Source: Lysinibacillus xylanilyticus (GTDB taxonomy: Bacteria; Bacillota; Bacilli; Bacillales_A; Planococcaceae). Taken from it: DNA of 64,000 nucleotides. Location of the stretch: the NCBI RefSeq assembly GCF_001708185.1, contig NZ_MDDN01000001.1:806001-870000 (forward strand). Direction: 5' to 3'. Position 1 is the first letter of the stretch, and every line of letters begins with the position of its first letter. Positions 24,836 through 32,679 of this stretch are shown in pieces. A program made the position numbers and the translations under genes. The notes under the pieces are model-generated. The model made no database searches, had not been told where the DNA came from, and was given only the letters and a program-made list of their open reading frames with translations.

Positions 24836-27228
24836 TATTTCGCCACTCCCTTCAGCTCTACATCTGGTAATTTTGTTGGCTCACCTGTTTGATCCGGTCC
24901 GAATTTAATTTCAATAAGTAACGCATCATTTTCATTGAAATATTTTGTAATGTTATCTGTAAACACCTGTTTTGTATCTACCAATGGCTCAAATTTTTTC
25001 GTTTCGTTATTCCAAATCGATAGCTCCATACGGTTAACGTCCTTATTTGAAATTGTTAGTTCGTTTAATGTTTGCACTGACTGCTTAAAATTATCTGGCA
25101 ATGCAATTGATACTTCATATAAACCGTCAGACAAGGACCAATTGTTTAACTGCTCATCAATTATTTCGAAATGCGAATTAGGAGATAGTGGGTTTAGTGA
25201 ATACGTAAAATTGTTACGTTTCATCGTAAACGGACCTGTTAGCTCTACTTTCCCGTCAAATGGCTGAACAAAATATGAAATAGGTGACAAATTGGCACTT
25301 GTATCTAGCTCAACCTTAGCAATTGCTTGGTCTGCCCAAGCAGTAATAACAGGTTTCTTTTCATTTTCTACAAGCGGTAGTGCCAAAGTTTTCATACGCT
25401 CGATACGTTGAGGGTCCACTTCTTCCTTCTTCGATGGATAATTATAATTGTAATTAGTAAACGTCGATGGCTTTTGAAGAACTGTTGCTATTAGCTCCTT
25501 GTCGACTTTAAGTATTCCATTCGCTTCAATGTCGCCAAGTTGAACTTCTTTAATGCCAGAGATTAACGTAACATCCTTTAAGGCAAATGGAAAATTGTTC
25601 TTAATTGTCCCAGTTAGCTTTTCATTTTTTAACGTAATATCGATATCCATCTTGCCAATATTTTGTGCCGCTGTCTTCCCCGCAAAGGATTGCACAGACC
25701 AATAGCTTAAGTCACGTAGTGTTAACGTCGATCCATTTGCATTTTCTTTAATATAGGATGACTCATGTAAGTCTCCTATTGTCCCTGAGAAGTTATTGTT
25801 ACTTCGCAAAGCAATTGCACTAGTATCCTTATCTGCATTCACAACAAAATCACCGCTACGGTTTGTTAAAATAGACTCTACATAATAACCATTTAAGCTA
25901 CTATCGTCATTGATTTTATAAAATGCCGATTGCTGTATTTGCGGTTGTACAATTCTATCTTTAGCACCAAAAATAAATAGAACAATAGAAAGCACAACTG
26001 ATATTGCAGGAATAAGCCACCACGCATGTTCACGCTTGTCTATTTTCTTTAAGATAAAATACAAAATAGGCCCGATGATTAAAATATATAAAATGATAAC
26101 AATGAGCATATAACTAACAGATACTTCAAACGAAGGGAATAATTCATTTACATTACGAAGTTCATACGAAAGTTGATCCATCATTGGCTGGCCATTTGCC
26201 ATCATCCCCTGTTGCGAAAAGCTTTGAATATTCAGTATTTTCGAAATTAACGCTGCGTAGCCATCCATAGATGCAAGTGGTTGATCCCCTAAAGAAAACG
26301 CTGTTTGAATAATTTCCCCGCTGCCCACTTTTTTCTTAGACGCTAGTATTGTATTGCCATCTCTTAATACAGAAATACTTCCTCGGTTTTCAGTTGCTGT
26401 ATAAACTGAAATTGGTTGTGTAAAAATTCCACCGCCTGCTAATTTCGATAGACTATCTGCAGAAACTGATGTCATTTGCTGAGATAATGCGAGTGGTAAA
26501 TAATCTTTGAAAATACCTGCTGTTGCATTTACTTGATCAGCAGCACCCAACAATAATGTTCCGCCATCCTGTACCCATTTTAGTAAAGATTCTTGTTGCT
26601 TTTGCGATAAATCAGCAATAGCAATTTCATCAATGGCGATAACATCCGCCATTGCGTATCCTTGAGCATCCTCTGGTAATGTATAATCCTTGATTTGATT
26701 TAAATTGAAAACTTCAACATTACTTTGAGGAGCAGATTGAGATAAACGCAAAAATGCTGATAAACGATCACTTTTATCCGTTAATGTATAGATAAAAACA
26801 GATGAAGGATCTAAAAAATTACCTTGTAGCTGCTTTGTTCCTTTATAAGCAACCTTTTTCCCTTGTTCGATACTTCCTTCATAAAATGCAAACACATCTG
26901 CATTCGAATAATTATAGTCAGCTAAACCATCGAGATAAAAATCAAATGTCTTTTCTTCTCCTGCCGCTATATCGATTGGAAGCACTCGTGCTGATGCAGC
27001 CTCATAGGAACCTGAAGCATTTATGACCATATCTCCAGAAAAATCTGCACCATTATTTTTTACTGTTACTTGCAGTGGCACAACGGATTGGTATTTAGCT
27101 TTACCATTAATCCCTACCTTAGCTTGTACCTCTATAGTAGCCGCTGCACTTGCTTGCTCTACTGGTAGAATAAAGCTAATAACAAGTATGCATAATAGTA
27201 TGAGTGCCGTTATATTCGTTTTTTTCAA
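24835..27228 (-). CDS. Large secreted/membrane ectodomain protein, first gene of the MoxR operon
   Basis: Protein of 797 residues. Signal peptide (residues 1-29, cleavable after ASA), a long beta-rich N-terminal domain resembling NEW3/CARDB-like repeats (VPLQVTVKNNGADFSGDMVI), then a GATase-like segment (ADVIAIDEIAI, GGTLLLGAADQ). Two adjacent TM helices follow in the middle (about 370-420, separated by KKIDKREH), then a second long beta-rich half. Start TTG 27228 after AGGGG. No enzymatic motif recognised. It heads the operon and overlaps the ATPase gene. The topology (ectodomain on both sides of a TM pair) suggests a cell-surface complex with the VWA proteins (inference). Confidence 0.75.
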   Translation of the reverse strand: MKKTNITALILLCILVISFILPVEQASAAATIEVQAKVGINGKAKYQSVVPLQVTVKNNGADFSGDMVINASGSYEAASARVLPIDIAAGEEKTFDFYLDGLADYNYSNADVFAFYEGSIEQGKKVAYKGTKQLQGNFLDPSSVFIYTLTDKSDRLSAFLRLSQSAPQSNVEVFNLNQIKDYTLPEDAQGYAMADVIAIDEIAIADLSQKQQESLLKWVQDGGTLLLGAADQVNATAGIFKDYLPLALSQQMTSVSADSLSKLAGGGIFTQPISVYTATENRGSISVLRDGNTILASKKKVGSGEIIQTAFSLGDQPLASMDGYAALISKILNIQSFSQQGMMANGQPMMDQLSYELRNVNELFPSFEVSVSYMLIVIILYILIIGPILYFILKKIDKREHAWWLIPAISVVLSIVLFIFGAKDRIVQPQIQQSAFYKINDDSSLNGYYVESILTNRSGDFVVNADKDTSAIALRSNNNFSGTIGDLHESSYIKENANGSTLTLRDLSYWSVQSFAGKTAAQNIGKMDIDITLKNEKLTGTIKNNFPFALKDVTLISGIKEVQLGDIEANGILKVDKELIATVLQKPSTFTNYNYNYPSKKEEVDPQRIERMKTLALPLVENEKKPVITAWADQAIAKVELDTSANLSPISYFVQPFDGKVELTGPFTMKRNNFTYSLNPLSPNSHFEIIDEQLNNWSLSDGLYEVSIALPDNFKQSVQTLNELTISNKDVNRMELSIWNNETKKFEPLVDTKQVFTDNITKYFNENDALLIEIKFGPDQTGEPTKLPDVELKGVAK

Positions 27229-27249
27229 AAGCTCAACCCCTTTTTTTGT

Positions 27250-27283
27250 AAATTAATCGTATAATTAATTATACGATTAATTT
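27250..27283. promoter_or_regulatory. Perfect 34-bp palindrome upstream of the MoxR/VWA/ABC operon
   Basis: AAATTAATCGTATAATT followed directly by its reverse complement, no spacer. It lies 22 bases before the TTG start of the first gene and contains TATAAT within each arm, so it could cover the -10. Probably the operator for a dimeric regulator not encoded nearby, or alternatively a cruciform. Confidence 0.7.
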
Positions 27284-27355
27284 TGCATTTTGTTCCATTT
27301 CTTATGACATCTTCATGAATATTCATAAACTCTTAAGAATTAGCAAATTACTAAA

Positions 27356-27413
27356 GTGTGGCTTTGATCTCCGTTCCGATTGGGCGCTTTCCTAGGGGCG
27401 TCCCAATCCAGCG
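27356..27413. repeat. Second dispersed intergenic repeat type, uninterrupted copy
   Basis: Contains CCGTTCCGATTGGGCGCTTT followed by CCTAGGGGCGTCCCAATCC. A copy of the same sequence at 62.7 kb is split by other repeat modules after GGGCGCTTT. No coding capacity. Confidence 0.6.
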
Positions 27414-27414
27414 A

Positions 27415-27451
27415 TAAAAAAAGCAGTCCCTAGTGAATCACTTGGGACTGC
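27415..27451 (-). terminator. Terminator of ccpC
   Basis: GCAGTCCC ... GGGACTGC hairpin followed on the reverse strand by TTTTTTT. Confidence 0.9.
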
Positions 27452-27464
27452 CTTCATATTATTC

Positions 27465-28352
27465 TTATTTCGTATAATCAAACAAACATCGCGCATGGTC
27501 TTGCACAACTTCTACAAAAGCCTCTACTTGTCGTAATTCAAATGAGGATTCATAGCCTATTAACCAAGTATCACGAGTCAAACCAAATTCTTTTTCATTA
27601 TTTGTAAGCGCTATTTTATTAATACCATCATGGTCATTTAAAGTGATTGAAGGTAAAATAGCATAACCGATACCGTTCAATGCCATTTGCTTACAAATTT
27701 CAATCTGATCTACTAAAATTTGTTTACTCGGATTTGAAGCGAAATGCTGCTGCCACCATTGTTGAATTTCCTGATAATAGTTAGAATCACTTTTAAATTG
27801 AATAAAAGGTCGTTCTGTCGTGAGTACATCTTCAATCGTTTTTAGCTCTTTATCTACTAAATAAAGGGTGTCACGAAACAGGTGAATCTTTTCCCCTTTC
27901 CAATCAACTTGCCCACGTACAATTCCTACATGAGCCTCTCCCTCATATAGTGCTTTTACAATTTCAGAGCTCCAGCCGGTCATTAGAGAAATTTTTGCCT
28001 CAGGATATTTTGTTACAAAATCCTTTAAAATTTTAGGAAGCCAATTTTGACCAACAATGGATGCACAAGCAATTTTCAATGTCCCATTAACTTTCGTCGT
28101 TAATGATTGGATCGTTTCAAAAATCTCTTCTTTTTTGCTCAGCATTTCAGTTGCATAGGCAATAACTTGCTCTCCAGCAGGTGTCGCTGTCAGTCCTTTT
28201 TGAGAACGAATAAATAACTGTGCACCCCAGTCTTTTTCAATCGTTTGCAACCGTTGAGAAAGCGCGGGTTGAGATAAAAATAGTCGTTCTGCCGCTTTTC
28301 TCATATTGCGTTCCTCAGCAAGTACTTTTAAAATTTCTGCCTCTGTTGCCAT
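27465..28352 (-). CDS. ccpC: LysR-type regulator CcpC
   Basis: LysR-family protein of 295 residues. N-terminal winged HTH (NMRKAAERLFLSQPALSQRLQ, about 15-35) and a C-terminal effector domain starting about 90 (GTLKIACASIVGQNWLPKIL). The wording (GWSSEIVKALYEG, DQIEICKQMALNGIGYAILPS) is very close to B. subtilis CcpC, the citrate-responsive regulator of TCA genes citZ and citB. It lies next to darB (ykuL), as in B. subtilis ykuL-ykuM. The start is ATG 28352 after GGAGG; a TTG one codon upstream is less likely. Other LysR paralogues remain possible, but the neighbourhood supports CcpC. Confidence 0.85.
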   Translation of the reverse strand: MATEAEILKVLAEERNMRKAAERLFLSQPALSQRLQTIEKDWGAQLFIRSQKGLTATPAGEQVIAYATEMLSKKEEIFETIQSLTTKVNGTLKIACASIVGQNWLPKILKDFVTKYPEAKISLMTGWSSEIVKALYEGEAHVGIVRGQVDWKGEKIHLFRDTLYLVDKELKTIEDVLTTERPFIQFKSDSNYYQEIQQWWQQHFASNPSKQILVDQIEICKQMALNGIGYAILPSITLNDHDGINKIALTNNEKEFGLTRDTWLIGYESSFELRQVEAFVEVVQDHARCLFDYTK

Positions 28353-28376
28353 CAATCAGTAAACCTCCGTTACAAG

Positions 28377-28416
28377 CAAAGAGGACCTCATGATTTTCAT
28401 CCGAGTCCCCTCTTAA
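28377..28416 (-). terminator. Terminator of darB
   Basis: Reverse-strand hairpin AGAGGGGACTC ... GAGGTCCTCT followed by TTGCTTG; moderate T content. Confidence 0.6.
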
Positions 28417-28420
28417 ACTA

Positions 28421-28861
28421 CTACTCTTTTTGATAAATATATTTTTTCAATTGCTTTAAAATAACACGTCTCGTTAAAATCCCAGCAAATGTTCCATCTT
28501 CATCCACAACGCATAAAAAGGCGTGGTTAATCACTAAGTCGAGAGCCCGCTGAAAAGTATCCGTCAACTTTAATACAGCGATGTCTTTCTCCATTATTGT
28601 ATCTACTTTAATATCGGGTAGTTTTTCATATTCAATATGTTCGAGTCCAAGAATGGATTCGGTAATCATTTTCATGCTTAGTAAACCTTGAAGTCGATAT
28701 TTCAAATCTAAAACAGGGATTGACGAATACCCTGTACGAGTAAGTACAAGGAGTGCATGTTCAGCACTATTTCCACTTTGTACATGTGCAACTTTTTCAG
28801 ATGAAATAATAAAATCACTAATTGGCATTGCTAATAAGTCTTTGCTGTTAGTTGAAATCAT
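28421..28861 (-). CDS. darB: c-di-AMP-binding CBS protein DarB (YkuL)
   Basis: Cytoplasmic protein of 146 residues made of two CBS domains (about 10-65 and 80-140). N-terminal VAHVQSGNSAEHALLVLTRTGYSSIPVLD matches B. subtilis YkuL/DarB closely. In B. subtilis, DarB free of c-di-AMP activates the (p)ppGpp synthetase Rel and pyruvate carboxylase, linking low K+/c-di-AMP to stringent and carbon responses (family knowledge). Start ATG after AAGGAG. Adjacent to ccpC in the same orientation, separated by a weak terminator. Confidence 0.88.
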   Translation of the reverse strand: MISTNSKDLLAMPISDFIISSEKVAHVQSGNSAEHALLVLTRTGYSSIPVLDLKYRLQGLLSMKMITESILGLEHIEYEKLPDIKVDTIMEKDIAVLKLTDTFQRALDLVINHAFLCVVDEDGTFAGILTRRVILKQLKKYIYQKE

Positions 28862-29108
28862 GAACTTCTTCTCCTTTTCTGTCCTCGCTATGCAGAACAG
28901 GATGCTTCCCTTTTATCATATCATAACTATTCCTTTTATGACCACGACAAGGTCGAGAAGAGTTTTTTAAACGAAACGAATTATTTTAGGATTTTGAAGA
29001 AAACTAAGTATCGGAAACAGCATAAATAGGGGACATGTTGAGGTTTATCGAAGTGTCCTCATTCAGGCATATTTATGCAAATATGAACTGAATGAAGACA
29101 ATATTTAT

Positions 29109-29348
29109 TTAATAACCAGTTTTACTCCAGTAATAAAAAATCATTATACCTAAAAACAACAAAAAAATTCCATATACCCAAATGATTGGGTTTAACATAG
29201 TTGCATATTCTTCAACGGTTTCTGAAATTGGCGTATCTTTTTCTGACTCCCGTTCAGACGTCATTTTGGCAATTCTCAGCGTTGACACAAGCGAAATGGC
29301 AGCAATAATTGTAATGGCAATAAGAGCCGGTATTAACCACATACCCAT
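29109..29348 (-). CDS. Small two-helix membrane protein
   Basis: Protein of 79 residues with an N-terminal helix (MWLIPALIAITIIAAISLV) and a C-terminal helix (about 52-74, IIWVYGIFLLFLGIMIFYYW) linked by a charged loop with a Ser/Glu-rich stretch. I chose ATG 29348 because AAAGGAG lies eight bases upstream; the frame extends further but without a site. No family recognised. The gap 28862-29108 between it and darB holds no recognisable gene or terminator. Confidence 0.65.
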   Translation of the reverse strand: MGMWLIPALIAITIIAAISLVSTLRIAKMTSERESEKDTPISETVEEYATMLNPIIWVYGIFLLFLGIMIFYYWSKTGY

Positions 29349-29415
29349 AGGCAAAACTCCTTTCTTTACCCTTAGTATGCGCCAACCCAGCCCCCTGCTA
29401 TGCAAAGATTTTTGT

Positions 29416-29633
29416 TATCAATTATGCCTCGGCATAATTGCGTCCTGAATCGAATTTGTGCTTAGGCTTGCAGATGTTTTTTATGCGAAAGCGCAGCGTC
29501 AGCAACACGGTTTTATCTGTGCGAAAGCGCAGCAACAACACGATGTTGGTCACCCAGACGTTTTCACAGGATGTGAAGTTCTTAGCCTGAGTTCTTCTAT
29601 TTCAGCAGATGTTTGTACACCCGCTGAAATAAG
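29416..29633. repeat. Dispersed repeat family, long copy C (abuts the fadH stop)
   Basis: Starts with ATTATGCC-TC-GGCATAAT and TTGCGTCC; then two GCGAAAGCGCAGC modules with TTTTATCTG between; then the hairpin region GATGTTGGTCAC ... TTCACAGGATGTGAA ... GCCTGAGTT; and ends TATTTCAGC ... ACCCGCTGAAATAAG, with the fadH stop TAA as the very next bases on the reverse strand. Confidence 0.85.
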
Positions 29634-30401
29634 TTAGAATGGATACTGATTTAACCATTGCCCGCCATCAAGTGTCACACATTCACCGTTCATGTACTTT
29701 GCCTTATCAGACATCATAAATGTTGCTAAATCAGCTATTTCTTCAGGAGTACCTGTACGGCCTAACGGGACAGAGTCTAACGTTCGAGCAGCAGCAGCCT
29801 CTGATTCCCAGAGCTTCTCTGCACCACCTGTACGTTCAATAGGACCAGGAGCAATTGCATTTACTCGAATGCCATATTGTTTTCCCCATTCAACAGCTAA
29901 CGTTCTAGTCATTGACAATACACCTGCTTTCGCTGCTGCAGAATGAATCACACCAGCACCTGCATTCCATGCATAAGTAGCAACCATATTAAGAATAGAT
30001 CCTTTAATATTTTGTTGAATCCAATACTTACCGACTGCTGAAGAACAGTAGAATGTCCCATTTAAAACAATATCAACAACAGCCTTCCAACCATTTGGTG
30101 ATAAATCCTCCGCACGCACAATAAAATTACCAGCAGCATTATTCACTAGCCCATCAACCTGTCCAAACTTTTCAACAGCAAAGGCTAGCATCGCCTCTGC
30201 ATGCTCGGGCACTCGAACATCCATTTGGAATGTTTCAATCGTTTGTCCAGCCTCTAAAATAAAGGCTTTCGCCTCTGCCAATCGCTCTTCGTTACGACCT
30301 GTAATAACTACATTTGCCCCTTCAGCAACAAATTGCTTTGCCATATAAAGCCCCATCCCATTCGATCCACCAGTAATAATAATTGTTTTCCCCTTCAACA
30401 T
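29634..30401 (-). CDS. fadH: 2,4-dienoyl-CoA reductase FadH (SDR)
   Basis: Short-chain dehydrogenase of 255 residues. Rossmann motif TGGSNGMG (about 10-17), NNAAGNF, and the dienoyl-CoA-reductase-type site VATYAWNAGAGVIHSAAAKAG, where the usual Tyr-x3-Lys is replaced by the HSAAAK arrangement. C-terminal VTLDGGQWL. It reduces 2,4-dienoyl-CoA during degradation of polyunsaturated fatty acids. Close to B. subtilis YkuF/FadH. ATG after GGAGGGGG. A FadR-like box lies 23 bases upstream. Confidence 0.92.
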   Translation of the reverse strand: MLKGKTIIITGGSNGMGLYMAKQFVAEGANVVITGRNEERLAEAKAFILEAGQTIETFQMDVRVPEHAEAMLAFAVEKFGQVDGLVNNAAGNFIVRAEDLSPNGWKAVVDIVLNGTFYCSSAVGKYWIQQNIKGSILNMVATYAWNAGAGVIHSAAAKAGVLSMTRTLAVEWGKQYGIRVNAIAPGPIERTGGAEKLWESEAAAARTLDSVPLGRTGTPEEIADLATFMMSDKAKYMNGECVTLDGGQWLNQYPF

Positions 30402-30423
30402 ACGATTTCCCCCTCCGCAAAAA

Positions 30424-30438
30424 TGAATGATGATTCAT
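30424..30438. promoter_or_regulatory. FadR-like operator upstream of fadH
   Basis: TGAATGATGATTCAT; symmetric core ATGAAT-gatg-ATTCAT. It matches the remembered B. subtilis FadR consensus TGAATGAMTANTCATTCA at about 14 of 18 positions when extended rightward. fadH belongs to the FadR regulon in B. subtilis. The remaining gap up to 30640 has a small GC-rich stretch (30530-30605) with no feature I recognise. Confidence 0.6.
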
Positions 30439-30640
30439 ATAAAATATTACTATATTTTCTCGCATATGTCATATTGATTCTATAAAAATCATCGAATTTA
30501 TTTTTAAGCTAACTAAAAAAAGTGAAGTTTTTTGCGAGGGTATTCACCTGCTCCGCTCGAGTGTTTGCTCTTCCGCGGATATTCTCCCTGCTCGCCCCCA
30601 CAAGTTTTAGTAGTGAGCCAAATACATTGAATTAATCAAT

Positions 30641-30677
30641 AAAAATAGAGTTACAAAACAATTACGCTTTGTAACTC
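30641..30677 (-). terminator. Terminator of the Fe-ADH gene
   Basis: GAGTTACAAA ... TTTGTAACTC hairpin followed on the reverse strand by TATTTTTATTG. Confidence 0.85.
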
Positions 30678-30704
30678 CATTTTAGACAGTTTCTTCTCAA
30701 ATTC

Positions 30705-31889
30705 CTAAAACTCATAATGATAAGCAATTTTATAAAGCTCCATTAGTTCTTCCTGTGTTGGCACCTTAGGGTTATTTCCTGGGCTACCGCTGGCAGTTGC
30801 ATCCGTTGCCATTTTAGGTATGGCTGCATAATAGGCTTCCTCATCAATTCCCCATTGTTTTAAATTACCAATATCCATTCTTTTGCACATTTCCTTAATC
30901 GAAACAATCGCTAAATCGGCAAGCTCTTCTTGCGATAACAGCTCTCGATCCTTATTAAAAAATTCTCCTATATCTGCTAGCCGGTCGATACAAGCATCCT
31001 TTGAAAATTCTAATACCGCTGGCAAGAGCATGGCATTAGAAATACCATGCGGCACATGGAATAGCGCGCCTATTGGACGAGACATGCCATGCACTAAAGC
31101 AACAGATGCGTTTGAAAATGCAAGACCTGCTTGCATTGAGCCAAGCGACATCGCTTCTCGAGCATCAATATCATTACCTTGTTCATAAACTTTTAAAATA
31201 TTATGAACGATTAAATCCATTGCTGATAAGGCAAGTACATTCGAGTATGGGTGTGCTAAACGCGATAAATAGCTTTCAATAGCATGACTCAATGCATCAA
31301 TACCCGTTGCCGCAGTAATGGCGGGAGGAGATGTAACCGTTAAAATTGGGTCGACGATCGCGATAGTTGGCATAAATGCAGGCTGCTTAATCATCATTTT
31401 CACTTCATTTGTCGAGTTTGTAATAACTGTTGCATCCGTTGCTTCTGAGCCAGTGCCTGCTGTCGTAGGTATCGCAATATGCGGAATCGGTGTGTGCTCA
31501 GCTATCTTTGCCATTTTCATATAATCACCAATGTAGCCACCATTTGTTGCAACTACCGCGATTGCTTTTCCTGTATCGATACAGCTCCCACCACCAACGG
31601 AAATGATGATATCACAGCCCTCAGATTGTAAAACATGAAGCCCCTCTGCTACATACCTATCGACTGGTTCTGTCGTTACCCCTAAATATGAAACCGCTTC
31701 CAATCCATAGGTTTTTAATAAAGTGCTACATTGATGAACAAAGCCTAAGCTATCCATTATCGGATCACTAATGATAAGAGCCTTAGCCCCTAACTTCTTA
31801 GCATATACACCTACTTCTTCAAAAGAATCTCGCCCATAAACGATAGTTCCTGGTGAATGAACTGTGAAGATTGTTTTAGTTTGAATCAT
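30705..31889 (-). CDS. Iron-containing alcohol dehydrogenase (group III)
   Basis: NAD(P)-dependent dehydrogenase of 394 residues. Nucleotide motif VGGGSCIDTGKA (about 98-109), PTTAGTGSEAT and the metal-ligand set: Asp-x3-His in GIDALSHAIESY, then HGMSRPIGALFHVPHG supplying two more His. Relatives act on short alcohols, 4-hydroxybutyrate or 1,3-propanediol; the substrate cannot be fixed here. It ends a cluster with a 3-hydroxybutyrate dehydrogenase and a GntP-type permease, which suggests a hydroxy-acid or diol substrate. ATG after AGGAGG, 17 bases after bdhA. Confidence 0.85.
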   Translation of the reverse strand: MIQTKTIFTVHSPGTIVYGRDSFEEVGVYAKKLGAKALIISDPIMDSLGFVHQCSTLLKTYGLEAVSYLGVTTEPVDRYVAEGLHVLQSEGCDIIISVGGGSCIDTGKAIAVVATNGGYIGDYMKMAKIAEHTPIPHIAIPTTAGTGSEATDATVITNSTNEVKMMIKQPAFMPTIAIVDPILTVTSPPAITAATGIDALSHAIESYLSRLAHPYSNVLALSAMDLIVHNILKVYEQGNDIDAREAMSLGSMQAGLAFSNASVALVHGMSRPIGALFHVPHGISNAMLLPAVLEFSKDACIDRLADIGEFFNKDRELLSQEELADLAIVSIKEMCKRMDIGNLKQWGIDEEAYYAAIPKMATDATASGSPGNNPKVPTQEELMELYKIAYHYEF

Positions 31890-31905
31890 ATTTCAACCTC
31901 CTAAG

Positions 31906-32667
31906 CTATTGTGCTGTATAACCGCCATCCAAAATAACTGCTTGACCTGTTAAACCCTTTGCCATATCACTTGCTAAATAAAGCGCAAGTCCTGTAATTT
32001 CTGATACATCTAGTAAGCGTTTTTGAGGAACGAGTGGATAAAGCACTTGCTCAAGTACTTCCTCTACTTGAATCCCTCTTGTCTTTGCCAAATCCGTAAA
32101 CTGATTACGCACTAATTCTGTATCGACATATCCCGGGCAAATTGCATTCACAGTGATCCCCTCATTCGCGACCTCCAATGCCGCCACTTTTGTTAAACCA
32201 ATAACACCATGCTTGGCTGCATTATATCCGGCCTTCCCCGCAAACCCAATAACTCCGTTAATAGATGCCATATTAATAATGCGTCCAAACTTATTTTTCT
32301 TCATATGTGGTAACGCATATTTCATTGCGATAAAAGGTGCAACTAACATAACCTTTTGCATCGATTCGAAAATTTCTGTCGCAAAATCATCGATTAGAGA
32401 AACATGCTGAAACCCTGCGTTATTGATTAAAATATCGATTGTCTTAAACTTTTCAATAGTACAGTCAATAGCATCACCTATTGCCTGTTCATCCGTAACA
32501 TCACATGTGTATGCAGTTAATTGAGGATTGTTTTGAATTGCCTCCGCTAAAAGCTGTTCATTTATATCTGTTATAACTACATTCGCACCCTGCTCAGCAA
32601 ATGCTTGTGCCATAGAGAGACCGATACCTCGAGCTGCACCCGTAATGAAAACTGTTTTTCCTTTCAC
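31906..32667 (-). CDS. bdhA: 3-hydroxybutyrate dehydrogenase (SDR)
   Basis: SDR of 253 residues with TGAARGIG (about 9-16), NNAGFQHVSLIDDF (the FQHV motif is characteristic of 3-hydroxybutyrate dehydrogenases), catalytic Ser in NMASING and YNAAK, and the family tail VPQKRLLDVSEITGLALYLAS. It interconverts D-3-hydroxybutyrate and acetoacetate with NAD. Start GTG 32667 after AGGAGGGG, 12 bases after the permease gene. The pairing with a GntP permease resembles B. subtilis yxjC/yxjF. Confidence 0.88.
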   Translation of the reverse strand: MKGKTVFITGAARGIGLSMAQAFAEQGANVVITDINEQLLAEAIQNNPQLTAYTCDVTDEQAIGDAIDCTIEKFKTIDILINNAGFQHVSLIDDFATEIFESMQKVMLVAPFIAMKYALPHMKKNKFGRIINMASINGVIGFAGKAGYNAAKHGVIGLTKVAALEVANEGITVNAICPGYVDTELVRNQFTDLAKTRGIQVEEVLEQVLYPLVPQKRLLDVSEITGLALYLASDMAKGLTGQAVILDGGYTAQ

Positions 32668-32679
32668 GCAATACCCCTC

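Noticed and set aside
29027-29075. Possible terminator GGGACA...TGTCC after the small membrane protein
   Set aside because: The stem is short with a long loop and no T run on the needed strand.
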